Shown here in pieces: positions 1 to 7,729 of a stretch of DNA of 64,000 bases; position 1 is the first letter of the stretch; each line of letters starts with the position of its first letter. The notes beneath the pieces were generated by a model. The model had not been told where the DNA came from. It saw nothing but the letters and a program-made list of their open reading frames with translations, and searched no databases. A program made the translations under genes and the position numbers. Location: the NCBI GenBank assembly GCA_963706875.1, contig CAVPNW010000014.1:62001-126000 (forward strand), read 5' to 3'. The DNA is from Prado023 sp963706875 (GTDB lineage Bacteria; Actinomycetota; Actinomycetes; S36-B12; CAIYMF01).

Positions 1-78
1 TCCGCTCGGGTGCTGATCCGGCCGCGCACCGTGCCGGCATTGCGCCCCGACGTGGTCGGGGCGGGGGTCGTGCGATGA
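1..78 (+). CDS. C-terminal end of an unidentified protein (partial)
   Basis: An open frame enters from the left edge and ends at the TGA at 76-78, giving 25 residues ending in ...GVVR. The stop overlaps the ATG of the next gene (ATGA at 75-78), so the two are probably translated from one mRNA. NuoF-like plus ferredoxin pairs of this kind often follow flavocytochrome or FMN-binding membrane proteins, but the visible tail is too short to identify anything. Confidence 0.6.
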   Translation, partial: SARVLIRPRTVPALRPDVVGAGVVR

Positions 79-1343
79 CCGACTACCTGACGGGTGCGCC
101 CAGGGGGGCCGCTGACTGGTCCCTGCCCATCCCGGGTCACCGACCCGCCTCGGGACTGCCCGGGCTCGCCCTCCCGGGCCGGCTTCCCGGTCGGCTCCCC
201 AGGGAGCTGCTTGCCCCGGGGACGCTGCTCCTGGCGGGTGTGGAGCCCGGCCGCCCAGTGAACGGCCCGGAGCATCTGCGTCGCTGGGGGGTCGCCCCCG
301 CCCTGGGCATCGATGAGCTCATCGCCCGCGTGGCCGCCAGCGAGGTGGTCGGTGCCGGTGGGGCAGCCTTCCCCACCGACCGCAAGCTGGCCTCGCTGGT
401 CGGCTCACGCGTCTCGCACGTGATCGTCAACGGCGCCGAGGGGGAGACCGCCAGCGGAAAGGACGGCGTCCTGCTCGGCCACGTCCCGCACCTGGTCCTC
501 GACGGGGCCGTCGCGGCGGCCCGCGCGCTTGGGGCGCCCCGGATCATCGTGCGGATCAGCGCCGACCGCCCGGACCTCGCGACCTCCTTGGCGATCGTCC
601 TCGCCGAGCGCCGGGATGGCCTCCCGATCGAGCTGTCGGTGGGCCCGGCGACGTTCGTCGCCGGCGAGGCGACGGCCGTGATCCGGGCGATCACCGGTGG
701 CGCGGCCCTGCCGGTCGACCTCGGCCGTCCCCCCTCGATCCGCACCGGAGTGGCGCGCAGGCGCTCCCATGTGCTGCTCAGCAACGCCGAGACATTCGCC
801 CGGATGGCACTGGCCGCACGTGACATCACAGACCGCTCCGCGCTGGCCAGCGCGTCCGGTGCCGTCCGCGACCCCGGGGTGGTCGAGATGCCCGACACCG
901 GCACGTTGGCCGACCTGGCTGCGGTCGCCGGAGGGGTCGTCGGCGCTCCCCACGCCCTGATCACCGGGGGCTGGCACGGGCGCTGGGTGCCGTGGGACGG
1001 GCTCACCGCCGGGACCGAGCTCACCCGGGACGCACTTGCCGAACTGGGCGGGCGCTGGGGAGCCGGTGCGTTCGTGTGGATCCCCGAGGACCTGCCTGCC
1101 TGGGACGCCCTGGCCAGCGTCGCCCGCGAGCTAGCCGAGGGCACCGCGGGCCAGTGCGGACCCTGCTGGCGGGGGCTGCCGGCCGTGGCCAGCGCGATCG
1201 CCGACGCCGCGGCCGGGACCGGTCGTCGAGCCGAGATCGAGGGGTTGATGGCGCAGGTGGACGGCCGCGGGATCTGCGCCCACCCGTCTGCCGCAGTTGC
1301 CGCGGTGCGCAGCGCCCTGGACCTGATCGGGGAGGACCGATGA
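75..1343 (+). CDS. NuoF-like NADH oxidoreductase subunit, iron-sulfur binding (complex I 51-kDa homologue)
   Basis: A 422-residue protein related to the NADH/FMN/Fe-S subunit of complex I. The glycine- and acid-rich stretch VNGAEGETASGKDG (about residues 116-129) corresponds to the FMN-binding part, and the C-terminal Fe-S domain shows QCGPCWRG plus a distal Cys in GRGICAHP. The canonical motif is CGxCxPC; here the first ligand position (residue 358) is Ala, leaving Cys361, Cys364 and Cys401. The N-terminal 90 residues are poorly conserved. The gene is coupled by ATGA overlaps to an unknown upstream gene and to a ferredoxin, with no NuoE or NuoG homologue here, so it probably feeds electrons from NAD(P)H to the ferredoxin or a membrane flavoprotein rather than to respiratory complex I. 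Electron direction and partner are inferred. Confidence 0.75.
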   Translation: MTDYLTGAPRGAADWSLPIPGHRPASGLPGLALPGRLPGRLPRELLAPGTLLLAGVEPGRPVNGPEHLRRWGVAPALGIDELIARVAASEVVGAGGAAFPTDRKLASLVGSRVSHVIVNGAEGETASGKDGVLLGHVPHLVLDGAVAAARALGAPRIIVRISADRPDLATSLAIVLAERRDGLPIELSVGPATFVAGEATAVIRAITGGAALPVDLGRPPSIRTGVARRRSHVLLSNAETFARMALAARDITDRSALASASGAVRDPGVVEMPDTGTLADLAAVAGGVVGAPHALITGGWHGRWVPWDGLTAGTELTRDALAELGGRWGAGAFVWIPEDLPAWDALASVARELAEGTAGQCGPCWRGLPAVASAIADAAAGTGRRAEIEGLMAQVDGRGICAHPSAAVAAVRSALDLIGEDR

Positions 1344-1594
1344 CCCCGACCCGACCCAGCGACCCTGCGGACACCGCCGGGCACGTCCTGGCCGTCGACT
1401 GGGAGCGGTGCGCCGGCCACGGGGTGTGCGCGGCGGCGATCGGCGAGCGCATCGACCTGGACACCTGGGGCTACCCGATCGGGGTCACCACGCGCGGGGA
1501 GGTCATCCCGGACTCCCTGGTGCGCCCTGCGCGGCTGGCGGTGGCCATGTGCCCCGCGGCCGCACTGCGGCTCGAGCGCCGGACCAGGCCCTAG
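1340..1594 (+). CDS. Ferredoxin, three-cysteine [3Fe-4S] type
   Basis: An 84-residue ferredoxin beginning at the ATG that overlaps the NuoF-like stop (ATGA, 1340-1343). Its cluster ligands are Cys24 and Cys30 in ERCAGHGVC and Cys71 in AMCPAAA. The position where a [4Fe-4S] protein would carry the second Cys (residue 27) is His, the pattern of actinobacterial [3Fe-4S] ferredoxins that often serve cytochromes P450. Coupling to the NuoF-like gene makes that protein its likely electron donor. The TAG stop also forms the first three bases of a -10 box for the next gene. Confidence 0.85.
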   Translation: MTPTRPSDPADTAGHVLAVDWERCAGHGVCAAAIGERIDLDTWGYPIGVTTRGEVIPDSLVRPARLAVAMCPAAALRLERRTRP

Positions 1595-1597
1595 GCT
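1592..1597 (+). promoter_or_regulatory. -10 box (TAGGCT) of a leaderless promoter for the response regulator
   Basis: TAGGCT lies 6 bases before the GTG start at 1604, and no Shine-Dalgarno sequence is present, so transcription probably begins at the start codon. The TAG is also the ferredoxin stop codon. The two-component pair would therefore have its own promoter inside the operon end. Confidence 0.5.
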
Positions 1598-1603
1598 CGC
1601 GCT

Positions 1604-2308
1604 GTGGCCCATGTTCTGCTCATCGAGGACGACGCGGGGATCCGCACTGCCGTCGTGCGGGCCCTGCACAGCCGCGGCCACGCGGTGGATTCCGCCGGCA
1701 CCGGGCTTGACGGCCTGCAGTCCATGCTCACCGGGTCCCCCGATGCGGTCGTGCTCGACCTCGGCCTGCCCGATGTGGACGGGGAGCGGCTGCTCGGGAT
1801 GATCCGCTCGGTCAGCGAGGTCCCGGTGATCGTGGCCACGGCGCGCGACGACGAGGGGCTGATCGTGCGCCTGCTCGACGCCGGCGCCGACGACTACGTG
1901 ATCAAGCCCTACGACCCGGCCCACCTCGAGGCGCGCATCCGCGCCGTGCTGCGCCGGGTCTCCGCCGGCAGCGACCAGGTCATCGAGCCGCCCCTGCGGG
2001 TCGGGGGCCTGAGGGTCGACCGGTCCCGCCGGACCGCCGAGGTGGACGGCCGCCCGGTCGAGCTCACCAAGCTGGAGTTCGACCTCCTGGCCTACCTGGC
2101 CGAGAACCCCGGCCGGGTGGTCAGCCGCAGCGAGCTGCTGCGCGAGGTCTGGCAGCGCACGGACGCCGCCCGGACGGTCGACGTCCACCTGTCGTGGTTG
2201 CGGCGCAAGCTCGGCGACACGCCGGCCGAACCCCGGTTCATCCACGTCAACCGCGGTGTCGGCGTGATGCTCGAGGACCGGTCCGCCGCGGCTCCTGCCG
2301 AGGGCTGA
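1604..2308 (+). CDS. Two-component response regulator, OmpR/PhoB family
   Basis: A 234-residue cytoplasmic transcription factor. The receiver domain (about residues 1-118) has the acidic pair in LLIEDD, the phospho-acceptor Asp52 in VVLDLGLPD, a switch Thr/Ala in IVATARD and Lys in VIKPY. A winged-helix Trans_reg_C domain follows (about 135-225), ending in the usual RTVDVHLSWLRRKLGD recognition region. GTG is taken as start because a -10 box sits 6 bases upstream. The stop TGA shares one base with the start of the sensor kinase, so the two form a coupled pair. The signal sensed and target genes are not evident. Confidence 0.92.
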   Translation: MAHVLLIEDDAGIRTAVVRALHSRGHAVDSAGTGLDGLQSMLTGSPDAVVLDLGLPDVDGERLLGMIRSVSEVPVIVATARDDEGLIVRLLDAGADDYVIKPYDPAHLEARIRAVLRRVSAGSDQVIEPPLRVGGLRVDRSRRTAEVDGRPVELTKLEFDLLAYLAENPGRVVSRSELLREVWQRTDAARTVDVHLSWLRRKLGDTPAEPRFIHVNRGVGVMLEDRSAAAPAEG

Positions 2309-3588
2309 TGTACCGCCGCCTGGTCACGTTCGCGCTGCTGGTGGTCACCGTCGCGGCCACGGTCCTGGTGATCCCGCTGGCGCTGTCGGCGCGCGACCTC
2401 GTCCGCGGGGCCAACCTGTCGACGCTCACCGACCAGGCGCGCGCCCTGGCCGATGGTTGGGAGTCCGCCGCCGGGAGCACGGGTGACGACAATGGCGAGG
2501 CGCCGGTCATCAGGCTCCCGGGGGACCCCGGCGAGGTGATCCTGGTCTACCCCGACGGCGCTGTGGTGGGCGGTCCGGTGCCGGCCGGTGCCCAGGAGGC
2601 TGTGGCCTCGGCGAAGGGCGGGAACGCGGCGTCGGTGGACACCGGGAGCAGCGGGTACGCGGCAGCTCCTGCGATGTTCGACGAGGAGACCGGCGTGGTG
2701 CTCGCAGTGGCCGGCCCCGAGCAGATGCACGAGGGGCTCGAGCCCCGCCTGCTGGCGCTGGCGGGGCTGTGTGCGCTGCTGCTGGTCGGGGCGGGGCTTG
2801 CTGCCTGGCAGCTGGCCCGCCGCACCGCCGCACCGATCCGCAGGCTCGCCGGCACGGCCGACGTGATGGCCGCCGGGGACCTCACGGCCAGGGCAGAGCC
2901 GTCGACGATCCCCGAGGTCGACGATGTCGGGGTGGCCCTGAACCGACTGGCCGCCCGGGTCCAGGAGCTTCTCGAGGAGGAGCGTGCCGCGGCCGCGGAA
3001 CTGGCTCACCAGCTGCGCACGCCGCTGACGGTCCTGGCCGCGGACGTCGACGCGGTCGCCGACCCGGTCGTGCGCCAGCGACTCAACGACGATGTCCTGA
3101 CCCTGCAGCGGACCACGGACGAGATCATCACCAGCGCACGGCGCACCAGCCGGGAGGGACTGCACGCCTCCTGCGACGCCGCAGCCGTCGTGGCCGACCG
3201 TGCGGCGTTCTGGGCGGTCCTCGCCGAGTACCAGGGCCGCGACATGCAGGTGGAGGGCACCGGGGCCGGCCCGCTCCCGGTCCGGTTGACCGAGTACGAC
3301 CTGACGACTGCCGTGGACATCCTGCTGCAGAACGTCTTCGTCCACACCGACGAGGGCGTCGCCCTTCGGTTGGCCGTGCGGGCGGACTCCGGGGGCAGTG
3401 TCGAGGTGAGCGTCGACGATGCCGGTCCCGGCCTCGACCCGCAGGGCGCGCCGGGGGAGCGGACGGGATCGACGAGCCTCGGGCTGGCGATCGCCGAGCG
3501 ACTTGCTGATGCCTCCGGCGGCAGGCTGGAGCGTGGCACCGGTCCGCTCGGCGGGGCGCGCGTGGTGCTCGTCCTGGGTCCGGGCTGA
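2308..3588 (+). CDS. Sensor histidine kinase, partner of the adjacent response regulator
   Basis: A 426-residue membrane kinase. A first transmembrane helix (about residues 6-28) and a second (about 149-171) enclose a roughly 120-residue extracytoplasmic sensor region without a recognisable domain. A HAMP-like linker (RRTAAPIRRLAGTADVMAAG) follows, then the dimerisation helix with phospho-acceptor His234 in ELAHQLRTPLT. The ATPase domain has an N-box in DILLQNVFVH and G-boxes DDAGPGL and SLGLAIAERL. ATG (2308) overlaps the regulator stop by one base, so the pair is translationally coupled. The catalytic domain is compact but looks complete. The signal is unknown. Confidence 0.9.
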   Translation: MYRRLVTFALLVVTVAATVLVIPLALSARDLVRGANLSTLTDQARALADGWESAAGSTGDDNGEAPVIRLPGDPGEVILVYPDGAVVGGPVPAGAQEAVASAKGGNAASVDTGSSGYAAAPAMFDEETGVVLAVAGPEQMHEGLEPRLLALAGLCALLLVGAGLAAWQLARRTAAPIRRLAGTADVMAAGDLTARAEPSTIPEVDDVGVALNRLAARVQELLEEERAAAAELAHQLRTPLTVLAADVDAVADPVVRQRLNDDVLTLQRTTDEIITSARRTSREGLHASCDAAAVVADRAAFWAVLAEYQGRDMQVEGTGAGPLPVRLTEYDLTTAVDILLQNVFVHTDEGVALRLAVRADSGGSVEVSVDDAGPGLDPQGAPGERTGSTSLGLAIAERLADASGGRLERGTGPLGGARVVLVLGPG

Positions 3589-3642
3589 GCATCCCTCCAG
3601 CCCGGTCCGGCCTCCTGCTCGCCGAACCCCGGCCACCGGATC

Positions 3643-3648
3643 TAGGCT
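3643..3648 (+). promoter_or_regulatory. -10 box (TAGGCT) of a leaderless promoter for the acyltransferase
   Basis: TAGGCT is followed after 6 bases by the ATG at 3655. No ribosome-binding site is present in the 66-base gap after the kinase gene. Confidence 0.5.
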
Positions 3649-3654
3649 GTCGGG

Positions 3655-4353
3655 ATGGCTGACCTCGTCTATCCGCCCGTCCTGCTCGTCGGCTACGGCG
3701 CCTTCGCCGCACTCGGACTCAAGGTGCGGGTCCACGGGGGGGAGCACCTGCCCCGCACGGGCGGTGCTGTCCTGGCCAGCAGCCACGTCAGCTACCTGGA
3801 CTTCATCTTCGCCGGCTACGCGGCCCGCCCCTCCGACCGGCTGGTCCGGTTCATGGCGAAGGAGTCGGTGTTCCGCCACCGGGTCGCCGGGCCCATCATG
3901 CGCAGCATGCATCACATCCCGGTCGACCGGAACGCCGGAGCCGCCAGCTACTCCCATGCGGTGGAGTCCCTGCAGTCCGGGGAGGTGGTCGGCGTGTTCC
4001 CCGAGGCCACGATGAGCCGGTCCTTCGAGCCGAAGGCGTTCAAGACCGGCGCGGTGCGGATGGCTGACGAGGCCGGCGTGCCGTTGGTCCCCATGGCGCT
4101 GTGGGGCACGCAACGGCTCTGGTGCTATGACCGGCGGTCGAGCATGAAGCAGTACGGCATCCCGGTCGAGATCCACGTGGGCGAGCCGGTGGATCCCTCC
4201 GGGGACCCGGAGCAGGCAACCGCACGGCTGCGGGAATCCATCATCGACCTGGTCGGTCGAGCACAGGAGGGCTACCCCGACGACGGCTCGGGGCAGTGGT
4301 GGCACCCTGCGCGCCTTGGCGGGACGGCCCCCGAGCCCGGCGGCGAGGACTGA
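3655..4353 (+). CDS. 1-acyl-sn-glycerol-3-phosphate acyltransferase family protein (PlsC-like)
   Basis: A 232-residue lysophospholipid acyltransferase. The catalytic HX4D motif is HVSYLD at residues 44-49, the acyl-acceptor motif is VFPEATMS near residue 116, and the VPLVPMALWG block near 141 is the fourth conserved motif. A hydrophobic N-terminus (LVYPPVLLVGYGAFAALGL) suggests membrane attachment. Proteins of this family transfer an acyl chain to lysophosphatidic acid or related acceptors. The gene converges with the broken acyl-CoA synthetase next door, only 21 bases away, and that enzyme could supply its acyl-CoA. The precise acceptor cannot be read from sequence. Confidence 0.88.
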   Translation: MADLVYPPVLLVGYGAFAALGLKVRVHGGEHLPRTGGAVLASSHVSYLDFIFAGYAARPSDRLVRFMAKESVFRHRVAGPIMRSMHHIPVDRNAGAASYSHAVESLQSGEVVGVFPEATMSRSFEPKAFKTGAVRMADEAGVPLVPMALWGTQRLWCYDRRSSMKQYGIPVEIHVGEPVDPSGDPEQATARLRESIIDLVGRAQEGYPDDGSGQWWHPARLGGTAPEPGGED

Positions 4354-4374
4354 GGCGAGGGCTGATCGGGCGGC

Positions 4375-6164
4375 TCAGCGGGTGTAGAGGGCCTCGATGT
4401 CCTCGGCGTGATCGCTCGCGACGACGGCCCGCTTGAGCTTGAGCGTGGGCGTCATGTGCCCCGACTCCTCGGTGAACTGGGCATCGATGAGCCGCCACGC
4501 CCGGATGGACTCAGCCTTGGACACCGCGGCGTTCGCGTCGTCGACGGCGGCCTGGATCGCCGCCCGCAGGTCGGGGTCGTCGTGCAGCTCGGCGGCCGTC
4601 CGGCCGGTCTTGTGGTGCCCCGCCGCCCACGCGGCCAGGGCGTCGGGGTCGAGGGTCACCAGGGCGCCGATGAACGGCTTGCCCTCGCCGACCACCATTG
4701 CCTGGCTGATCAGGTTGTGCGCGCCCATGCGGTCCTCGAGGACCGCCGGCGCCACGTTCTTGCCGCCGGCGGTGACGATGATCTCCTTCTTGCGCCCGGT
4801 GATCCGCAGGTAGCCCTCGGCGTCCAGGCTGCCGAGGTCGCCGGTCTGGAACCACCCCTCGGAATCGATCACCTCGGCCGTCGCATCGGGGTTGTTGTGG
4901 TACCCGGCCATCAGATACGAACCACGCAGCCAGATCTCGCCGTCGTCGGCGATCCGGACGCTCGTCCCCGGCATGGGCTGGCCGACGGACCCGATCTGCG
5001 GGGCCTCGGCGCGGTTGAACGTGCCCGAGGCGGTCGTCTCCGTCAGACCGTAGCCCTCCATGACGGTCAGCCCGATGCCTGCGTAGAAGTTGCCCAGGCG
5101 CTCCCCGAGGCTCGCGCCCCCGGTGATCGCGTAGCGCAGCTCCCCGCCCATGCGCGGCGCGCAGCTTGCCGTAGACCAGCCGGTCGAACAGGGCGTGCTC
5201 GACCTTCAGCCGGAGTGTGGGCCGCCCTGCCCACCTGGCCCGCCCGTAGTCGATGGCCACAGCCGTGGCCCGGTCGAAGATGCGCGCCTTGCCACGCCTC
5301 ATAGGCCTTCTGCTGGGAGGCGCTGAAGATCTTCTCGAAGATCCGCGGGACGCCCACCAGGTAGGTCGGCTTGAAGCTGAGCATGTCCCCGGGCAGGAGC
5401 TTGGCGTTGGGGCAGTGGGCGACCTGCATCCCGCCCTCGGCGCTGAAGACCTGGGCGCCCCGACCCAGCACGTGGGCCAGGGGGAGGAACAGCACGGTGC
5501 GTGCGCCCGGGGTGGTGACCACCGGACCGGTGCCCACGACCAGCGTGCGCGCGACGAACATCAGGTTCTCATGGGTGATCACGCAGCCCTTGGGCCGACC
5601 GGTCGTCCCGGAGGTGTAGACGATGGTGGCCGGGTCCTGGGGCCCGACGGCCGCCGTGCGGGTGGTCAGCACCTCGTCGGCGACCTCGGCCCCGTCTGCG
5701 ACCAGGGCGTCGAGCAGCCCGTCGTCCATCACCCAGATGGGCGGCGGGTCGGACAGGCTCGCGCCACGGACCCGGTCGGCCGAGCGTGCGGAGTCGGTGA
5801 TGACGGCCACGGCGCCGCTGTCCTGCAGGATCCACTCGATCTGCTCGGCCGAGGACGAGTCGTAGATCGGCACGGCGAAGGCCCCAGCCGTCCACAGCGC
5901 GAAGTCCAGGACGGTCCACTCGTAGCGGGTGGGCGACAGGATCGCCACGGGCTGGCCGACCTCGATGCCGCGCGCCACGAGGCCCCGGGCCACGGACCGG
6001 ACGAGGTCGTTGAACTCGCGGGCGGTGACATCGGTCCAGCCGTCGCCGGAGCGCAGGGCGTACATGGGCCTGTTGGGGGACTCGGCTGCTCTCCTGGCCG
6101 GGATCGAGGCGAGGGTGTTGGTGATCGGCAGCTCGATCGCCGCAGGGAAGGACAACTCGTGCAT
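4375..6164 (-). pseudogene. Long-chain fatty acid-CoA ligase (FadD15-like), frame broken twice
   Basis: The gene encodes an AMP-forming acyl-CoA synthetase of about 595 residues, but the frame changes near 5291 and again near 5152. The first frame carries the start MHELSFPAAIEL and the AMP-binding signature IVYTSGTTGRPKG. The middle frame carries ARIFDRATAVAIDYGRARW. The third frame carries MGGELRYAITGGAS, GYGLTET, GWFQTGDLG and GRKKEIIVTAGGKN. Each junction is repaired by dropping one base (a C after TGG and a C before ATG on the coding strand), and the total length of 1790 equals a multiple of three plus two. All motifs are otherwise intact, so sequencing error is as likely as a true pseudogene. 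A Shine-Dalgarno AGAAGG precedes the ATG at 6164. As written, the encoded enzyme would not be made. Confidence 0.85.
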
Positions 6165-6209
6165 GGTGACCGCCTTCTGCCCACCGGAATGGTGGCTAGG
6201 CCTTCCACG

Positions 6210-6689
6210 CTACCGCCGCAGCAACCTCAAGGCGGTACGGGTCAGCCGCCTGGCAGGCGACACCGCATTCGTGGTCCACATGAGGTCCAGCTGCTGTGCC
6301 CCCCGCGGGGAGACCGCGAGGGCGGACGAGTACGAGCCGCGCCACGCCACCTCCGGGACGGCGGCCTCGAGGGCAGCCACGGGGATCGGCCGGTCCAGGG
6401 GAAGGAGGGTGTCCCACTCGACCAGCACGTGGTGGATCAGCTGGCCCGGGCGCATCGGGTCCGCCGAGAGGAACGGGGCGGAGCGCACGGTTCCCCGCCC
6501 GACCAGCCCGCGCTGGCGGCCCAGGAGCATCAGGTGGACGTGGGTGCCCGCAGGGGCCAGGCGCCAGTCGCCCACCGGCCATCGCCCGAGCAGACCGTCG
6601 GCCTCCCGGCAGCGGCGGACGCAGTCGGCGTAGGAAGGGCTCCACCGGTCGCCCTGGTCGGGGTCCCAGCCGAGAACCACGGTGTCCAT
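6210..6689 (-). CDS. EVE/PUA-like domain protein, resembling the ScoMcrA N-terminal domain
   Basis: A 159-residue single-domain protein. Landmarks are WDPDQGDRWSPSYADCV at the start, GRWPVGDWRLAPAGTHVHLM, GRGTVRSAPF and VEWDTLLPLDRPIP, ending with a segment like VAWRGSYSSALAV. This order resembles the PUA-superfamily (EVE-like) domain found at the N-terminus of McrA-type type IV restriction nucleases, which binds modified DNA. No HNH nuclease follows, so any role in binding modified nucleic acid is inference. The start ATG has CACAAT 6 bases upstream. The gene is divergent from the TetR gene at 7002. The assignment is from pattern memory and needs a profile search. Confidence 0.5.
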   Translation of the reverse strand: MDTVVLGWDPDQGDRWSPSYADCVRRCREADGLLGRWPVGDWRLAPAGTHVHLMLLGRQRGLVGRGTVRSAPFLSADPMRPGQLIHHVLVEWDTLLPLDRPIPVAALEAAVPEVAWRGSYSSALAVSPRGAQQLDLMWTTNAVSPARRLTRTALRLLRR

Positions 6690-6803
6690 ATCTCCATTGT
6701 GCGCCAGGTCGAACGCCGGAAATGCCTATGGGGTCGGCGTTTTCGCGTGTCCTCGGTCACGTCCGGGATGCCGTTCGGCGGGTCTTCTCGCCAAGGGTTC
6801 GCT

Positions 6804-6860
6804 GGCCAAGCGGAAGGGCACCGAGCCACCCCCGTGGGTTCGGTGCCCTTCCGCTTGGCC
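6804..6860. repeat. Perfect 21-bp inverted repeat in a divergent promoter region
   Basis: Arms at 6804-6824 and 6840-6860 are exact reverse complements around a 15-base centre that itself holds ACCC/GGGT pairing. The element sits between two divergent genes, where a transcription terminator is not expected, and has no T tract. It could be a REP-like element, or a structure in the leader of either gene. The whole 312-base gap (6690-7001) holds this element, an AT-rich operator-like site and promoters, and no further gene. Confidence 0.7.
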
Positions 6861-6938
6861 CCGGAGGCGCACGGTGTACCCATGCCCTCGGGGAGGTCGG
6901 AGCAGGCAAAGGGTAACCGGGAAGCGAATAGAACTCAA

Positions 6939-6973
6939 AATCATAACTACAATGTGCAACTTGAGTTGTGATT
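6939..6973. promoter_or_regulatory. Operator-like inverted repeat upstream of the TetR gene
   Basis: AATCATAACT (6939-6948) pairs with AGTTGTGATT (6964-6973), one mismatch in ten. A second overlapping pair is AACTCAA (6932-6938) with TTGAGTT (6961-6967). The block is sharply AT-rich compared with its surroundings and ends 28 bases before the TetR start, the usual place for an autoregulatory operator. Confidence 0.5.
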
Positions 6974-6988
6974 CTAGTGCTCGCCGGG

Positions 6989-6994
6989 TAGCGT
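6989..6994 (+). promoter_or_regulatory. -10 box (TAGCGT) of a leaderless promoter for the TetR gene
   Basis: TAGCGT is 7 bases before the GTG at 7002. It lies just downstream of the operator-like repeat, so a repressor bound there would block it. Confidence 0.45.
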
Positions 6995-7001
6995 CTGCTG
7001 C

Positions 7002-7688
7002 GTGGCGACCTACCTGAAGTTGGCCGAGCGCCGAGCCCTCGTGCGGGCAGCGGCACGCGAGATGCTGGCCGCGGGGACGGCGTTCCAGGACCTCACCCTG
7101 CGTGACGTCGCCGACCACCTGGGATGGTCCCTGGGCACCCTGCACCGGGCCTACTCGATCACCGCGACGCTGCTCAACGACCTGCTGCTGGAGTTCGAGG
7201 ACGCCACCTACACCGCCGTGTTCCTCGTCGGTGACGGCGGGCTGCGACATGAGCTGACCAACTCTGCCACCCGCATGTACGAGCACATGGGCGATGCCGC
7301 CAACGTGCAGCTGATGCGCTACCAGATGACCCTCGGCTGCCGCTCGGAGGATCCCCATGAGCTGCAGCTGCGGCACACGCGGGACTCGTCGTGGGAGTTC
7401 ACCCGTGACGGACTGGTGCAGATCTCCGTGGCGGCCGGCGAGGAGTACAGCGACCTCAACGCGCTGGCCACGATCCTCACGGCCTTCCGCGACGGGTTGG
7501 CCTACCAGTTCTTCTCCCACGGCGAGCGCGATCGCTGGCTGGCCGATTCCCTTCGCGCGATCGACATCGCCGTGGAGTTCGCCGCGCCGCACAAGGTCAG
7601 CACGCGGGCCTCGTTGGGGGACCAGCGGTGGACCGCCGACCAGATGCCCGCGCGGCGTCGGGCCCTGATCGAGGGACAGCGGGCGTAG
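7002..7688 (+). CDS. TetR-like transcriptional regulator
   Basis: A 228-residue DNA-binding regulator. The N-terminal 60 residues form a TetR helix-turn-helix (LTLRDVADHLGWSLGTLHRAY), followed by an all-helical ligand/dimerisation region of typical length. The recognition part is slightly unusual, having SLGTLHRAY where most members have a Tyr-Phe pair. GTG is chosen as start because of the -10 box 7 bases upstream. The adjacent operator-like repeat suggests autoregulation, possibly with control of the divergent EVE-like gene. The ligand is unknown. Confidence 0.8.
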   Translation: MATYLKLAERRALVRAAAREMLAAGTAFQDLTLRDVADHLGWSLGTLHRAYSITATLLNDLLLEFEDATYTAVFLVGDGGLRHELTNSATRMYEHMGDAANVQLMRYQMTLGCRSEDPHELQLRHTRDSSWEFTRDGLVQISVAAGEEYSDLNALATILTAFRDGLAYQFFSHGERDRWLADSLRAIDIAVEFAAPHKVSTRASLGDQRWTADQMPARRRALIEGQRA

Positions 7689-7697
7689 TGCGGCGCC

Positions 7698-7715
7698 GCA
7701 CCGGCGAACCGGTGC
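7698..7715. terminator. Hairpin between convergent genes
   Basis: GCACCGG and CCGGTGC pair around a CGAA tetraloop, 9 bases after the TetR stop and before the end of the opposing gene. There is no T tract, as is usual in very GC-rich genomes, and either strand could use it. Confidence 0.5.
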
Positions 7716-7729
7716 CTTGCCCGTCCCGC

